The notes under the pieces were generated by a model. The model was not told the DNA's origin, did no database searches, and saw only the letters and a program-made list of their open reading frames with translations. Position numbers and translations under genes: made by a program. From Choristoneura fumiferana (lineage: Eukaryota > Arthropoda > Insecta > Lepidoptera > Tortricidae): a stretch of 64,000 nucleotides of DNA. Shown here piece after piece: positions 9,261 through 20,717 of the stretch (position 1 is its first letter; every line of letters starts with the position of its first letter). The stretch is from assembly GCF_025370935.1 (NCBI RefSeq), contig NC_133481.1, forward strand, positions 19,287,568 through 19,351,567, in the 5' to 3' direction.

Positions 9261-10094
9261 AGTATAAGTTTGCCATTGTACTCTTTTCTGTCTACTATTC
9301 TATTTGCTTACTGCATACACTGAACCAGTAAGTTACATATACACTTATTAGGTGAGATAGGGGTATAGATATATGTACCAACTAGCTTTTGCCCACGGGT
9401 TCGTCAATGTGGAATTTGGTTATCGCGCGCTGTTCCCTCGGGAATTGCGCATTTTTCTGGAGTAAAAAGTAGCCTATGTTACTCTCTCAGATATAGTACA
9501 TAATATTAGCATGGATGAAGGGTGAACTTATCCCTTTAAGGGTTGCTACCAGTCAACCTTGGAGTGGATGAGAGGATCATATAGTTAATTCCATTTGTTC
9601 TTGAGTCTTGGGTGTTATTATTATGGGTTCATTTTAAAACACCTTGTATTAGGTGTAGGTATGCAATACAGCATGTTTCATTTGTGTTAATTTGTCTAAT
9701 TTAAATAAACATACAAACATACACTTTAGTACAGGTAAACTGTATGCATATTTTGTTTGTAAACAACTTATTCATTGGACTATTTCCAAATACTAAAAGT
9801 TTCGCAGAACTGTTATAAGTGAATCACTTTAAATATCAATAACAGGATCCTTGCTGTTGTTTGTGAACAAACAGACACAAACACTTGACTAATATGTTAT
9901 TATTATCAAGGAGCGGAATTTTCATAGCAAAAATCAAATGTCAACAGGGATTGACCATTGTGTTTTATCAACTGTCTATGTTTAATTGTCAGTTAGCACG
10001 ATATGTTTTAGGTAATTAAATTAGACCTGTAATGGGGAAGGCCTTTGTCCTGCAGTGGGATAAATTGAAATTCAAATTAAAATCATTTATTCAG

Positions 10095-10330
10095 TAAATA
10101 GGCCGCAATGGGCACTTTTACACATCATTTTTTAAACTACCAGTGCTTTTGGAAAGACCATCATTGCCAAGAAGAATGCGCCGCAAGAAACTTGGCAGAA
10201 AGTAATTTTTTCATAATAAAATAATTACAAGTAAAATACTTAAAAACTTAAAAACTATCAAAATTATACAATGAAAGAAAAAATTACAATAAATAAATAA
10301 ATAATAATAATACAGGAATGTATGGGGTCC
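10095..10330 (-). repeat. LINE/SINE 3' tail, reversed
   Basis: Contains AAGAATGCGCCGCAAGAAAC and a T-rich start (AAATCATTTATTCAGTAAATA). I recognise this type as a common lepidopteran non-LTR 3' tail in antisense orientation. Family not determined. Confidence 0.45.
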
Positions 10331-10559
10331 CTTAGTTACAAAACTAAACACTAACTATATCTACATTCAGTGGAAGTGTAGAATGCTTCCACTGTCATAT
10401 AAAAAAAAAGTCTACCAAAAAAAAAAATAGACCTGAGTGTTTGTTACAGTTTAAACATAAAACCGAAACGGAAATGTTAAACAGTGTAACTGACGATAAA
10501 CTAACCTTCATTTAAAATAAAAGAATCAAAATCTATATCTGTACTAATTTATTATATTT

Positions 10560-10890
10560 TCTTCATCATGTCTGTAGTAGGGGACCGCTAAGGTTAACAG
10601 GAAACTAAAGTAAGTATGTTGTATTTTTTAAAGTATTAACCTTAGCGGTCCCCCGACACCGACGACGCTTAGATAAAAAAATATTACTAAATACTTATAC
10701 TAAGGAAATCAGCATAGTCCCTGCGGGATAGGGATAAAGAATTCTTCGCAGATGAAGTCGCGGGCAACAGCTAGGTAGTGCATAGTTATTTTTTACTTTT
10801 TAATTGTCTTTTTAGCAGCGTTTTTTTCGGACGTTTTTATTTTTATTTTTGCTGGCGTTTTTTTATTGTCTTTTGTAGCGGCGTTTTTTT
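10560..10890 (+). repeat. Dispersed repeat with stem-loop head (copy 1)
   Basis: The head is a 74-bp foldback (10580-10653) with ends GGGGACCGCTAAGGTTAA and TTAACCTTAGCGGTCCCC. The shared body follows: GACACCGACGACGCTTAGAT, CAGCATAGTCCC, GCGGGATAGGGATA, CAGATGAAGTCGCGGGCAAC, then GCTGGCGTTTTTTT. The second copy is at 12003-12330 in the same intron and orientation. Confidence 0.7.
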
Positions 10891-11155
10891 AGACTAATAC
10901 ATCAGGTACAAATAAATAGTATATGAGAAACAAGCTTGTATATACGAGAGCTAGCAGGTAGTGTCACCAGAGGAGGTCGCCCACACAAGAACATGTTATG
11001 TAATGACAGTGCGATTTTGACATTCACTCATTCATTTCATTCATTCTCCTTTTTATGCCATTCGTTCTTTGTGTAGCTGTGTGTGTGATCATTCACTACA
11101 ACTCTCGTGGCACTACCAAAAGATATAATAAATAAAAATAAAAATAACAGAATGG

Positions 11156-11239
11156 TACGGTCAGTGGCAGAAAAAAGGTACCCCCTCGGTGTGATTGCTG
11201 CTGTTATAGGGGGGTACCATTTCTTTGGAGCTGACTGTA
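11156..11239. repeat. Small TA-flanked MITE (mariner-like, short)
   Basis: TACGGTCAGTGGCAGAAA at the left and TTTGGAGCTGACTGTA at the right are imperfect inverted ends. An inner GGTACC pair also mirrors. Similar TACAGTC ends are seen at 21927-22065 and 53391-53526. Confidence 0.5.
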
Positions 11240-12002
11240 CCTATCCTGGAAATGAGAAACTTATCAGAGGTTGACGACACAAAAGATAGGACAAACTTAA
11301 ATTAACAGTAGGTTACAACTGAAGAAGAATTGCAAAGGAAAGAATGCAGTGGAAATTGTTTGCCAAACTCCCAAACATACATTATTATATATATAACAAA
11401 ACATGTATGTTTAAGAAAAAGAGTATGTTAAGAAAAGAGAGAGATACATAGATTATTGTTTTGTATCGTATATCAGAAACAACACCCCAAATCCGATTGC
11501 TCTGAAATAATAAGCTATTACTTACCTTGTATTTTTTTCTGTGTACCTGTATTCTGTATTGCTTACTATGTAGTATGTAGTGTTGAATAAATAGTCATAT
11601 TATATTTCTGTTTCCATAATCATGGAAACAGCCATGGTTGATTTCACATTACAATCTCATTTTATATCACTACAGACATAAATTCATTCAAAATGGCTCA
11701 AACCCACAAGCTTTTGCTTGAAAGTACATACTTTCAAGCTACTAGGCTAATACCACCTCCAAGAAGCAATTTGCATGAAAGTACAAAAGCTTCCTCAAAT
11801 TTAAGTGGTTCTGACAATTTTTTATATTTAAAGTGCTATGAGTCACATCACGTGTCAGCATTTGCAATAATAGTTCTGTGAACAGTGATTCATGTAGTAA
11901 AAACATGCTTTCATGGTGTTTATAAGCACTATATATTATTACTGACAGGTTGTCAGAACTACTCCATTTATTTTACCAATCCCACTAATCCCAAGCTTTA
12001 TC

Positions 12003-12330
12003 TAAGCGTGTGGGGGGACCGCTAAGGTTAACAGGAAACTAAAGTACATATTTTGTATTTTTTAAAGTATTAACCTTAGCGGTCCTCCGACACCGACGAC
12101 GCTTAGATAAAAAAATATTACTAGATACTTATACTAAATTAACTTAGGCAAATTTTGCGGGAAATCAGCATAGTCCCCGCGGGATAGGGATACTTAAACG
12201 AATTCTTCGCAGATGAAGTCGCGGGCAACAGCTATGTAGTGCATAATTATTTTTTACTTTATAGTTGTCTTTTTTAGCGGCGTTTTTTCGGGCGTTTTTA
12301 TTTTTATTTTTGCTGGCGTTTTTTTGTCGG
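12003..12330 (+). repeat. Dispersed repeat with stem-loop head (copy 2)
   Basis: Same as 10560-10890. Here the foldback (12014-12087) is longer, because TTTATCTAAGCG to the left also mirrors CGCTTAGATAAA to the right. It contains about 20 bp (AATTAACTTAGGCAAATTTT) that are absent in copy 1. Confidence 0.7.
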
Positions 12331-12401
12331 GGGTTTTTAAATTTTTAATTTCATGTTTTATAAACTTTCATATATTTTTTTTTAAAGTGTAGTAGTTTGT
12401 T

Positions 12402-12817
12402 GGATATCCTGGCTGCAGCATCAGCTCATCTTGTTGCCACCATTGCATTGTATGTAGAATCAATTACTGATAAAAAGGAGTCAAACACGATATATCTGCT
12501 ATTATTTTTTCAAGAGTATACTGGTGTGCTGGATATCCTGGCTGCAGCATCAGCTCGTCGTGTTGCCACCACTGCATTGTATGTAGAATCAATAACTGAT
12601 CGAAACGAATCCAAACACGACATATGTGCTATTATTTTTTATAGAGTGTACTAGTGTGCTGGATATCCTGGCTGCAGCATCAACTCATCCTGTTGCCACC
12701 ATTGCATTGTATGTAGAATCAAATACTGATCGAAACGAATTCAAACACGATATATCTGCTATGGTTTTATCAAGAGTTTACCTACTAGCGTTCTGGATAT
12801 CCTGGCTGCAGCATCAG
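12402..12817. repeat. Minisatellite, about 130-bp unit, three copies plus a stub
   Basis: Units begin with GGATATCCTGGCTGCAGCAT at 12402, 12531, 12661 and 12795 (spacings 129, 130 and 134). The last is only a 23-bp stub. Units differ by scattered substitutions. They are open in one frame (LDILAAAS...ATIALYVES), but the unit lengths are not all multiples of three, so coding is unlikely. Confidence 0.85.
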
Positions 12818-12929
12818 GCCGAAAATTCCATAATCTTGCTTAGGCATATATGGGTGCTTTAGGTCCCAAATATGTTTGGAAGTAAAGTAAATACCCATTA
12901 TGCGTCTTAAGATTCCTACCGCAGCGAAC

Positions 12930-13125
12930 AAAAGAGCTGATGATCTTGAAACGGCTGAACCGATTTTGATAAAAATGCCTAAGAACCATCGCTAGAAAAC
13001 CTGCTTTCAAATAAAAAAAACCGCATTCAAATCGGTACACCCGTTTAAGAGCTACGGTGCCACAGACAGACACACATAGCCGTCAAACTTATAACACCCC
13101 TCTTTTTGCGTCGGGGGTTAAAAAT
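12930..13125 (+). repeat. LINE 3' tail with TTTTTGCGTCGGGGGTTAA end
   Basis: Contains CCGATTTTGATAAAAATGCC, CCGTTTAAGAGCTACGGTGC, GACAGACACACATAGCCGTC and the end CCCCTCTTTTTGCGTCGGGG. Diverged relatives lie at 17735-17975 and at 42240-43060, the latter split by a MITE. Confidence 0.6.
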
Positions 13126-13482
13126 ACATGTAGATCTCACATAAAATTGAAATAGTCCTACATGTTGTGCCTTGCGTGCGACGTACATTTTTATTTTTAT
13201 TATATTTGTTTCAAATTGATAAATACTATATTTTATTTACTATTTAAGTACCCTGTATAAAATAAAATGCACAGAATTAAACCTTTAGCATGGGTGCACC
13301 CCTTTAGATGCAGATACTAGATGCCATCCACTCCTTAGAAATAATCCTGCCAGCGTCTATACTCTAGGCTATTGACTATAGGTATCTTCGTGATTAATGT
13401 CACTATGCAAATTTCGAGTACTCTTTCAAACCTTACTAACATTTTCAATTCCCTTTCAATTCAAATGTTCTTTAACCGCCAG

Positions 13483-13644
13483 GGTGACGAAGAAGAGAAA
13501 TGGGCGGAGAAAGCCGTCGATAGTCTGGTGAAGAAGCTGAAGAAGCGGAAAGGGGCCATCGAGGAGTTGGAACGGGCGCTCTCGTGCCCAGGGACGCCGT
13601 CAAAGTGCGTCACCATTCCACGGTCACTCGACGGAAGGTTACAG
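13483..13644 (+). CDS. Mad: Mad exon 2
   Basis: Codons 37-90, from GDEEEKWAEK to SLDGRLQ, the central MH1 domain. It includes the helix rich in lysine (VDSLVKKLKKRKG), the first zinc ligand C78 in PSKCVTIPR, and the first strand of the DNA-contacting beta hairpin (SLDGRLQ). Acceptor CCGCCAG at 13482 and donor CAG followed by GTGCTT at 13645. Phase 0 on both sides, 54 codons exactly. Intron 2 (13645-14683, 1,039 bp) splits the beta hairpin between LQ and VSHRKG. Confidence 0.96.
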
Positions 13645-13677
13645 GTGCTTAGTTGTTTTTACTTTTATTCATAACTA

Positions 13678-13849
13678 GCGACCTTGAAGCGTTGGCAGGC
13701 CTCCCCCACCTCCCACTAGATGGACTGACGGCATCGTGAGAGTTGCGGGCAACTGGTGGGTCCAAATGGCGTGATGTTCACTGTGTTGTTCTAAGGGGGA
13801 GGCCTTTGTTCGGCAGTTGACGTCTTCCAGTTGATGATGATGATGATCT
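13678..13849 (+). mobile_element. RTE-type LINE 3' tail in Mad intron 2
   Basis: Shares CGTTGGCAGGCCTCCC, GAGTTGCGGGCAACTGGTGG, GGGGGAGGCCTTTGTT and the GATGATGATGAT end with the tail of the RTE fragment at 26869-27935. It is a 5'-truncated tail only. Confidence 0.75.
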
Positions 13850-14683
13850 ATCCCGGCTTCTTACCTAATTTAGAAATTTATTTGGGGACATAGTTGCAAA
13901 AAACATTTTTTTTTTACTTAATAAACTCTCAAGCCCCGGTTTGTACCGAAAACAGTGTTGTCAGAAATGCTGACATGCGCATTCATGCACGCTTTAAAAT
14001 CTTGGCGATTATTGGTCGTAGCTTCTATTCGAAAACAGTAATGAGAGTAATCACTTCTGAACGGGTAGAATAATTAGAACTTTACGACAGCTGTATATCG
14101 TTGAGAGTCGTGAAAAATAACTGACAATTGTTTATTAAAAAAAAATAGTCTTCACCCTTTAATAGATATGTCGTAATAGATTGTGTAGAATGTCTGTAAC
14201 AGCATATTTTCACATTCAATTAAATTCAAATTTAGGAGAAAGTGGCTCCATCAATTTTTTGATGATTCTGCCAGTGTCGAAGTTGACAGAGACACGGCGA
14301 GTAGGAAAAAGGCTGAACATGATCAGATCGTACTCGAATTATCAAACTCAAATTTGACAACGATCTTAACGTATCTATGCTCAGTTCCACTTATTCAAAA
14401 AGAGCTTGTTGTCACGTTGGCTTGGCATGCAATTTCGTCTTATTTTATTATGTTCCTTGCTTTTCGCAATGTTGAACTTGACTAATTCGCGGCGCACTTA
14501 GCGGTTAACAGTTGTCAGTCTCATCTCTACTCTACGGCGACTTTTCGCGTTTAACCTTTAATCGAATCTCACCAGCAACATTCATACACAAACACAACAC
14601 ACAGCAACCTATATAGATTTTTTCTACTGATTTGCGGTGTGCAATAACGAATATTTGTATTGTATTGTATTCCCTAATTTCAG

Positions 14684-15682
14684 GTATCCCACCGCAAAGG
14701 CCTGCCCCACGTGATATACTGCCGCGTGTGGCGCTGGCCCGATCTCCAGAGTCACCATGAGCTGAAACCTCTCGAGATCTGCCAGTACCCCTTCAGCGCC
14801 AAACAGAAAGAAGTCTGTATAAACCCTTACCACTACAAACGGGTAGAAAGCCCTGTCCTCCCACCCGTGTTAGTCCCAAGGCATTCCGAATTCCCCCCCG
14901 GACATAGTCTCATGCCGTTCCAAAGGACGGCAGAACCCGCCATGCCTCATAATGTATCTTACTCCGGATCAGGTTTCCCACCTTCCGCCAGCTCTGAGCT
15001 TCCCGATACACCGCCACCAGCCTACTCCCCTCCTTCCGATGATTCCGAACCGCCTGGAGAAGTCGCCCCAGTGTCCTACCAGGAACCGGTCTACTGGGCT
15101 TCGGTAGCCTACTACGAGCTGAATTGCAGAGTCGGCGAGGTGTTCCATTGCAATTCGCATTCGGTAGTGGTAGATGGCTTCACGGATCCTTCGAATAACA
15201 GCGACAGATTCTGTTTAGGACAGCTTAGTAACGTCAACAGGAACTCCACAATAGAGAACACGAGGCGTCATATAGGGAAAGGCGTGCATTTATATTACGT
15301 AGGCGGGGAAGTATATGCAGAGTGTCTGTCTGATGCAGCGATTTTTGTCCAGAGCCGTAATTGTAACCACCACCACGGTTTCCACCCGTCAACGGTGTGC
15401 AAGATACCGCCTGGTTGTTCTTTGAAGATCTTCAATAACCGCGAATTCGCTACGTTACTCTCTCAGAGCGTCAACCACGGTTTCGAAGCGGTTTATGAAC
15501 TAACCAAGATGTGTACCATCCGTATGTCATTCGTTAAAGGATGGGGTGCGGAGTACCATCGTCAGGATGTGACTTCCACGCCCTGTTGGATTGAAATACA
15601 CCTTCATGGTCCGTTACAGTGGCTCGACAAGGTTCTCACCCAAATGGGGTCTCCTCATAACGCTATATCGTCCGTATCTTAG
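14684..15682 (+). CDS. Mad: Mad exon 3 (rest of MH1, linker, MH2, SSVS tail)
   Basis: Codons 91-422 plus TAG, entered after TTTCAG. It completes MH1 (VSHRKGLPHVIYCRVWRW, the second hairpin strand; zinc ligands C123, C135 and H140). The proline/serine linker carries PPAY at 201-204, the binding site for Smurf-type WW domains, followed by SP. The MH2 domain starts near W228. The L3 loop reads GWGAEYHRQDVTST, with the H and D that mark BMP-type Smads rather than R and T of the activin/TGF-beta type. The C terminus is SSVS (419-422), phosphorylated by type I receptors. The protein is shorter than Drosophila Mad, mainly in the linker, and has few SP sites. No break or unusual residue seen. Confidence 0.97.
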   Translation, partial: VSHRKGLPHVIYCRVWRWPDLQSHHELKPLEICQYPFSAKQKEVCINPYHYKRVESPVLPPVLVPRHSEFPPGHSLMPFQRTAEPAMPHNVSYSGSGFPPSASSELPDTPPPAYSPPSDDSEPPGEVAPVSYQEPVYWASVAYYELNCRVGEVFHCNSHSVVVDGFTDPSNNSDRFCLGQLSNVNRNSTIENTRRHIGKGVHLYYVGGEVYAECLSDAAIFVQSRNCNHHHGFHPSTVCKIPPGCSLKIFNNREFATLLSQSVNHGFEAVYELTKMCTIRMSFVKGWGAEYHRQDVTSTPCWIEIHLHGPLQWLDKVLTQMGSPHNAISSVS

Positions 15683-17230
15683 CCGCCTACCCTACATTTG
15701 TCCCCCACCGCTGTATGTATCGGAGTTTCATATTATATACCGTTTACCATACGAAATGATTGTCATCCTCAGTGCATTTTATACCGTCTCGAGAATTTTC
15801 ATTTTTGAGATTTCTGTAAAGTATACTTTGAACAAACTTGTGTTACACAGAAGACGTATTCCTGTGTGGAACGGGGTATTATTTACTGTTAACTACAACT
15901 AGATGTCGTTTCGCGCTAAAAGTAAAATTACACTTGCCTTTATTTCATAGAAATAAAATAGTGAATTTTAGAACAAAAAGCTTCATATATTTTTGGAATT
16001 CAGCTCAAATTTTGTGTCCAGGCCGCTCGTAAATCATTTATAAATGTATTTATTATTATAAATAGAAAGACATAAAGTAAGAAATAATTAACTCGTGAAT
16101 GTTTATGACAAGATGGATATTATCGTGTACATAATGCTCTTTGATGGTATTTTTGAATCGAGTCCAAAATTAAGGCATGTAAAATTGCATGTATTTTATT
16201 GTTTCAAGGTAAATCGGTGATATTATTATTATATATATACGAATTGAATGTTATTGTAAGACATAATTTCGTAAGAATTTCTATGTTTATTAGCTTAGGC
16301 GGAAATGCAATTTTATATTAGCTGTGTATCTTGTATGTTTTGTGATTTAACTATATCTTTACTATTGAAAGTTTGATGGTTCATCTCACAATTTGTATTT
16401 AACTTTGTCAAAGTTAAATTTTAGTAGCTTTGTATTGCTGTCGTGACTCGTGTTTTTTCGCTACTAGTTTTAAATCTATTTAATGTTTTTTTTTAAATGT
16501 CACAACATTGAATTTCATATTCCAGAATAGTTTGTAGATAACATTTTTAAACACAGTAATAATGCTGAATTTTGTTAAAAATATTATGAACATGGAATCA
16601 GTGAATCAAGTGGAATAAAATTGTAGTAAAAATATAGTTGAGGCTACAAATAATAGTTTCTATGGGTTATGTGTTCTGTATATTGTAGTTACTTTTAAGT
16701 ATAATTGCTAAAATACGCTTTTGAGAATATTATCATGTAAATTTTATTTTTACTAATGCACATAGACTTTGTATTTATGCTGGATGTAGGCTGCATAAAC
16801 ATTTTTATTGTATGCCTTAGAGCATAAAGTGAAAAAGGAATTCACGCCTGCAGCCATGAACAATTTACTGTAACCTGTAACTGTTTAATTTCTTCGCAAT
16901 CGAAATAAAAATCGCTGTATGTGGCCTGTTCATAAAAACCCATTTTACCCTCGTCTTCGGCTCGGGTAAATTTGACTAGAATCTGTTCGTGTAAGATGGC
17001 GTGTTCGTAAAATATTCTGTAGTGTTTCATATGACACTTTCTTAATATTACAAAAACGTTATCCTCAAGATAATCTATGAAAGATAACTTGTGTTAAAAA
17101 TATCTCTGTCCGATATATTTATAACTTACCCATATATATTTTTAAACTTTACGTGGTCAGATTTTAAATGGATTTTTCAATAGCGTATTTTAATTTTATG
17201 AACAATAAACGATTACTATTTCGCACATAA
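15683..17230 (+). other. Mad 3'UTR with candidate poly(A) signals
   Basis: Long AT-rich sequence directly after the stop, free of recognised repeats, as expected for a long regulated 3'UTR. AATAAA occurs at 15952-15957, 16614-16619 and 17204-17209. Which is used cannot be told from sequence alone. The first transposon after the stop codon begins at 17518, which gives an outer limit. Confidence 0.55.
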
Positions 17231-17517
17231 ATAGAGCGTTTGCAGAAATATCTGTTGGCATTTTCGTTTTTACTGGTTAAGTTAATTTTGTGCCATCGCG
17301 TATGTGTTTATTATTTTTAAGTAAACGTTTTAGGTTAGATTTTAACTGTTCTGGACTTAATGTCATAACTTTTGTAGCTAATCAATGACCTTTAAGACGT
17401 AAAAATTATTCATTTAGTCATGATTATTTAATTTGATCATACGTTGTTATGCAAACGGGAACCAATCCACACTTACCCTTATTTTTTTTGAGAGGCTACA
17501 ATAGAGATCTCTCTCCA

Positions 17518-17638
17518 GGGCCCAGTTTCTCGAAGCATATTATTCTAATAATATTAGTGTTTTGTCTCATTTTCTCATACAATTTATGAGACAACACACT
17601 AATATTATTAGACTAATATGCTTTGAGAAACAGGGCCC
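17518..17638. repeat. 121-bp foldback MITE with GGGCCC ends
   Basis: GGGCCCAGTTTCTCGAAGCA at the left mirrors TGCTTTGAGAAACAGGGCCC at the right. The inverted repeats run about 50 bp each, through CTAATAATATTAGTG and GTCTCAT, around a short loop. No clear target duplication. Confidence 0.8.
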
Positions 17639-17734
17639 AGGCAGATCAACTTTGGGGGAAGTGTAGGTAGGTTGGTTCCTGTTTGCATAACTACGTCCAT
17701 TTGTGGCTAAGCCAGGGGTTCCCAATGTTTTTAA

Positions 17735-17975
17735 GTCCCCGTGCTTGATAAGAAAATAACCTAACCGACTTAGAAAAGTGAAGTTCAGTATTCCTAAGAC
17801 ATCTGAATCGATTTTTATCAAACATAGCTAGGAACCACCGCTAGGATATTCGCTTTCATGTAAATTAACCGCATCGCTATCGGTCCATCTTTTTAAGAGC
17901 TACGATACGATGCCTCAGATAAACAGACATGGCGTCAAACTTAGAACACTTTCTTTTTGCAACGAAGGTCAAAAA
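17735..17975 (+). repeat. Diverged LINE 3' tail
   Basis: Shares GAATCGATTTTTATCAAACA, AGGAACCACCGCTAGG, TATCGGTCCATC, AAGAGCTACGA and ACATGGCGTCAAACTTA with the tail at 12930-13125. More degraded. Confidence 0.5.
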
Positions 17976-20347
17976 GGAGTTCTTAAAGGATTTGATTGTC
18001 TGTCAGTTTGGTAAGACCACTTTTCTCAGGAGCGCGTGGAAGGATTAAATATAAATTATTATGACAGCATGTCACCATGGCGCTGTGGTCTCTTGCAAAT
18101 GTAAAAATACCAAGCCAAATTGTTTTGACACGATCAAAACAATCCTTCAAATAACTTTGGAAAGTGTGTATCACACAATAATAGTTAGAATTAAAAGCAA
18201 AACAAAAGCACGCAAAGTGACGCTTCCAAACTCAAGTATAAGTCAGAAAATCACTAATTCCGATGTAAATGCCTTTATTTTTTACATCGTCACTACTAGA
18301 ATATCTCGTATCTTAAATAAATATGTCCACAGAATTAACCCTTGAAGTAATGTTCATAGAGTTCACTATAGTACGAGCTTTTTGTAAAAATAATGACATT
18401 ATAATGTAAAATTATATATTATAATATAAAAACTTATTTTTGCTGACTTTTATTGTTGTGCTGTACGGAACCATACTTTACATTGAAGATCTTTTTTACA
18501 GGTTTTAATTTTCTTGCGATGTCTTTGTATAAGAAAATGCCTAGTTTTAGACACGCGTGCCTGCGATCTTAGCAGATCGTTTCGTTCTAAAGCCGACGCG
18601 AATTGTCGTGACGCACAGTTTGGGAACCCCTAGATATTAAAACGCTTTAATTAGTACTGTTTTTAACCCCAACGGAAAAAAAAGTTCAACAAATATGTAA
18701 TTGATGAAACAGCGTAACGCACGTGTATAAATACTGAGGTGCCTATTAATTTGTGCCTCAAATTTTTAATGTTACTGTTGAATGAAATGAAAATATATTG
18801 ACATTATAAGATGCCTTACATAAATACAAAATAAAATAAAGATGGCCGTCCACAAGCAAGTTTTATAAGTACGCGAACTATTTGACGAAGTTGTTCTTGA
18901 CATTGTTTGTGGGCGGTTAACGACTACTTACACGTTATAAAACACCACTGTACTTTAATACTATGCTTAAATTATCACCGGTCTAGCTTGGCTTGAGTTC
19001 TTAAGTTGTTTTTTCACTATCAGTTTAGTCTACGATATGTGTATAAAATATAACTCATTTTACAAAATACAACAAACAAAATCCGTAATATTTTGTCCAG
19101 AGATTGAGCAAGTCAAATGATTATTCATGTAAAGATTGAAAATTATCATTCAAGATAGGGTCACTTGGGATCGTGAAACCCGTTTGACGTTATCTAACAG
19201 TCTTGCTCGCGCTTGTCTCATTTAGTTTATTCATAGTTTTTTTTTAATATGGCTCGGTTCATCAGAGGACAATTTAGCCAGTGTCTAGTGTAGCGGAATC
19301 CCTTCGACTGACATAATTTTATAAGTCCATAATGTGGTTTGTCATAATTATTGTTAGCCATAATTTTTTTCCCGCTGAAATCGTTCATTTTTTATAATTT
19401 TTTAAATGGTAATTCTGTAGAACTCTATAGGTTAGGTTAGGTTTGTTTTATAGCAATTCTGAAAAATAATTGATTTCAGAGAAAAAAAGGGTTATGTCAA
19501 ACATTAGGTACATTATGTATGACAAGCATTACAATTATGACTAACAATTTTCTACTAGTCGATATAGACCCTGTGTAGCAGCTAAATGTATGGATGATTA
19601 CAGCGCAAATTCTGGCTCTTTTAGTTGTAAAACCAATCCTAAATGAGACTCAAATGTCAAAATTGTCAACGGACCTCACGGTACCAATCCCAATAGGCCT
19701 GAGGGCCTTCTCCGAAATTCGAAGTTCGTTTCGTACCGTCCCTCTCACTCTTTTATTAAATAGTATAAGTGTCAGAGGGACGCAACGACACGAACTTCGA
19801 ATTTCGGAGTAGCCCTGCTGTTACAGAAACCCTCATTTTGAACTAAGGTATCCGTTACCTACCACTGGCTAAAATGTTTAGGATCGATTTTGTGCCGACA
19901 AATCGTCAACATAACCAAATGATTTCCGGAAAGTAAATTCGGCAGAGGTTCTAATAAATATTTTAGATCTAAATTCAGATTGGAAATATGTATATTTATG
20001 TACAGTATTATAGTTCAGTGTATACACCAAATCGGGATTGCGTTAATGAAAGAGTAAAGATAAAATTGATCTCAAAATAAAATTAAGAGGTATAGTTCCT
20101 TGGAGATACGCGTCCCAATCGCCTTGATAGTGCAATTGTAATGAATATATTTTGTAGAGCATGTTGCTGTGCCGGAGTAATTAATGTATTAATCATGTTC
20201 ATTGAAAATGAAGTTCAAATTTTTTTACTGTCTGTTCTAGGAAATAACAGTATAGGGAAACAATTTATGAAGAAGTACTGCAGAAAACTGATATTTTTCT
20301 TCTCTTCTTCAATGCATCAACGTTCATCATTGTGCATGCGCCTTTCC
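17976..20347. other. Intergenic, no gene recognised
   Basis: AT-rich. Contains the palindromic MITE at 19702-19816 and a weak match to the GGAGGACAA repeat near 19255-19300. The short open frames lack splice context or any protein resemblance. Confidence 0.5.
19702..19816. repeat. Palindromic MITE (copy 3)
   Basis: AGGGCCTTCTCCGAAATTCG at the left mirrors CGAATTTCGGAGTAGCCCT at the right. The inner parts are GTCCCTCTCACTC and GTCAGAGGGACG. Same family as 2890-3013. Confidence 0.75.
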
Positions 20348-20717
20348 AATGAGGGCTATCGTTTTTTGTCTCACTAGATGGCGCACTGTTGCGTGAGGTT
20401 TTTAAGTATGCCTAAAACAAAGTTTAGATTAAAATCATATTTAATACACCTTAAAACCGTACCATAAAAATATCGAGCATGTCACAGTGTTGCATAGTCC
20501 CCGTTTTGTTCAGAAAAAAGGGAGGACAAAGGTTTCCGAAAGACAAAACTGTCTCAAAACACAGACATTCATTGCCCCGGAACGCATATTTTCCATAATT
20601 AATTTCAGATATTGCAAACCCGCGTAGCTCAGCCAGAAACTATGAGATTTGGCATTTCGGAGACTTCACGCTACACTAGCGTCTCTAGTGGCGAATTCAT
20701 ACGCGATAGCTCTCATT
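20348..20717 (-). mobile_element. AATGAGGGCTATCG-end element (copy 2)
   Basis: Reversed and nearly complete. Begins AATGAGGGCTATCGTTTTTT and ends CGCGATAGCTCTCATT. About 35 bp around GCAAACCCGCGTAGC are missing relative to other copies (the AAATATTCACAAAATTATTC part). Confidence 0.8.

Larger units (their letters stand above)
8286..13482 (+). other. Mad intron 1, repeat-filled
   Basis: Starts GTTAGA and ends CTTTAACCGCCAG. No other host exon is recognised. It contains a family repeat (8745-8895), a LINE remnant with a C2H2-like motif (9030-9260), a reversed LINE tail (10095-10330), a duplicated stem-loop repeat (10560-10890 and 12003-12330), a small mariner-like MITE (11156-11239), a minisatellite (12402-12817) and another LINE tail (12930-13125). 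Confidence 0.85.

Noticed and set aside
9110..9331. Host C2H2 zinc-finger gene in Mad intron 1
   Set aside because: A single finger followed at once by a stop and an ATC-repeat tail fits a LINE terminus better. No linker or second finger.
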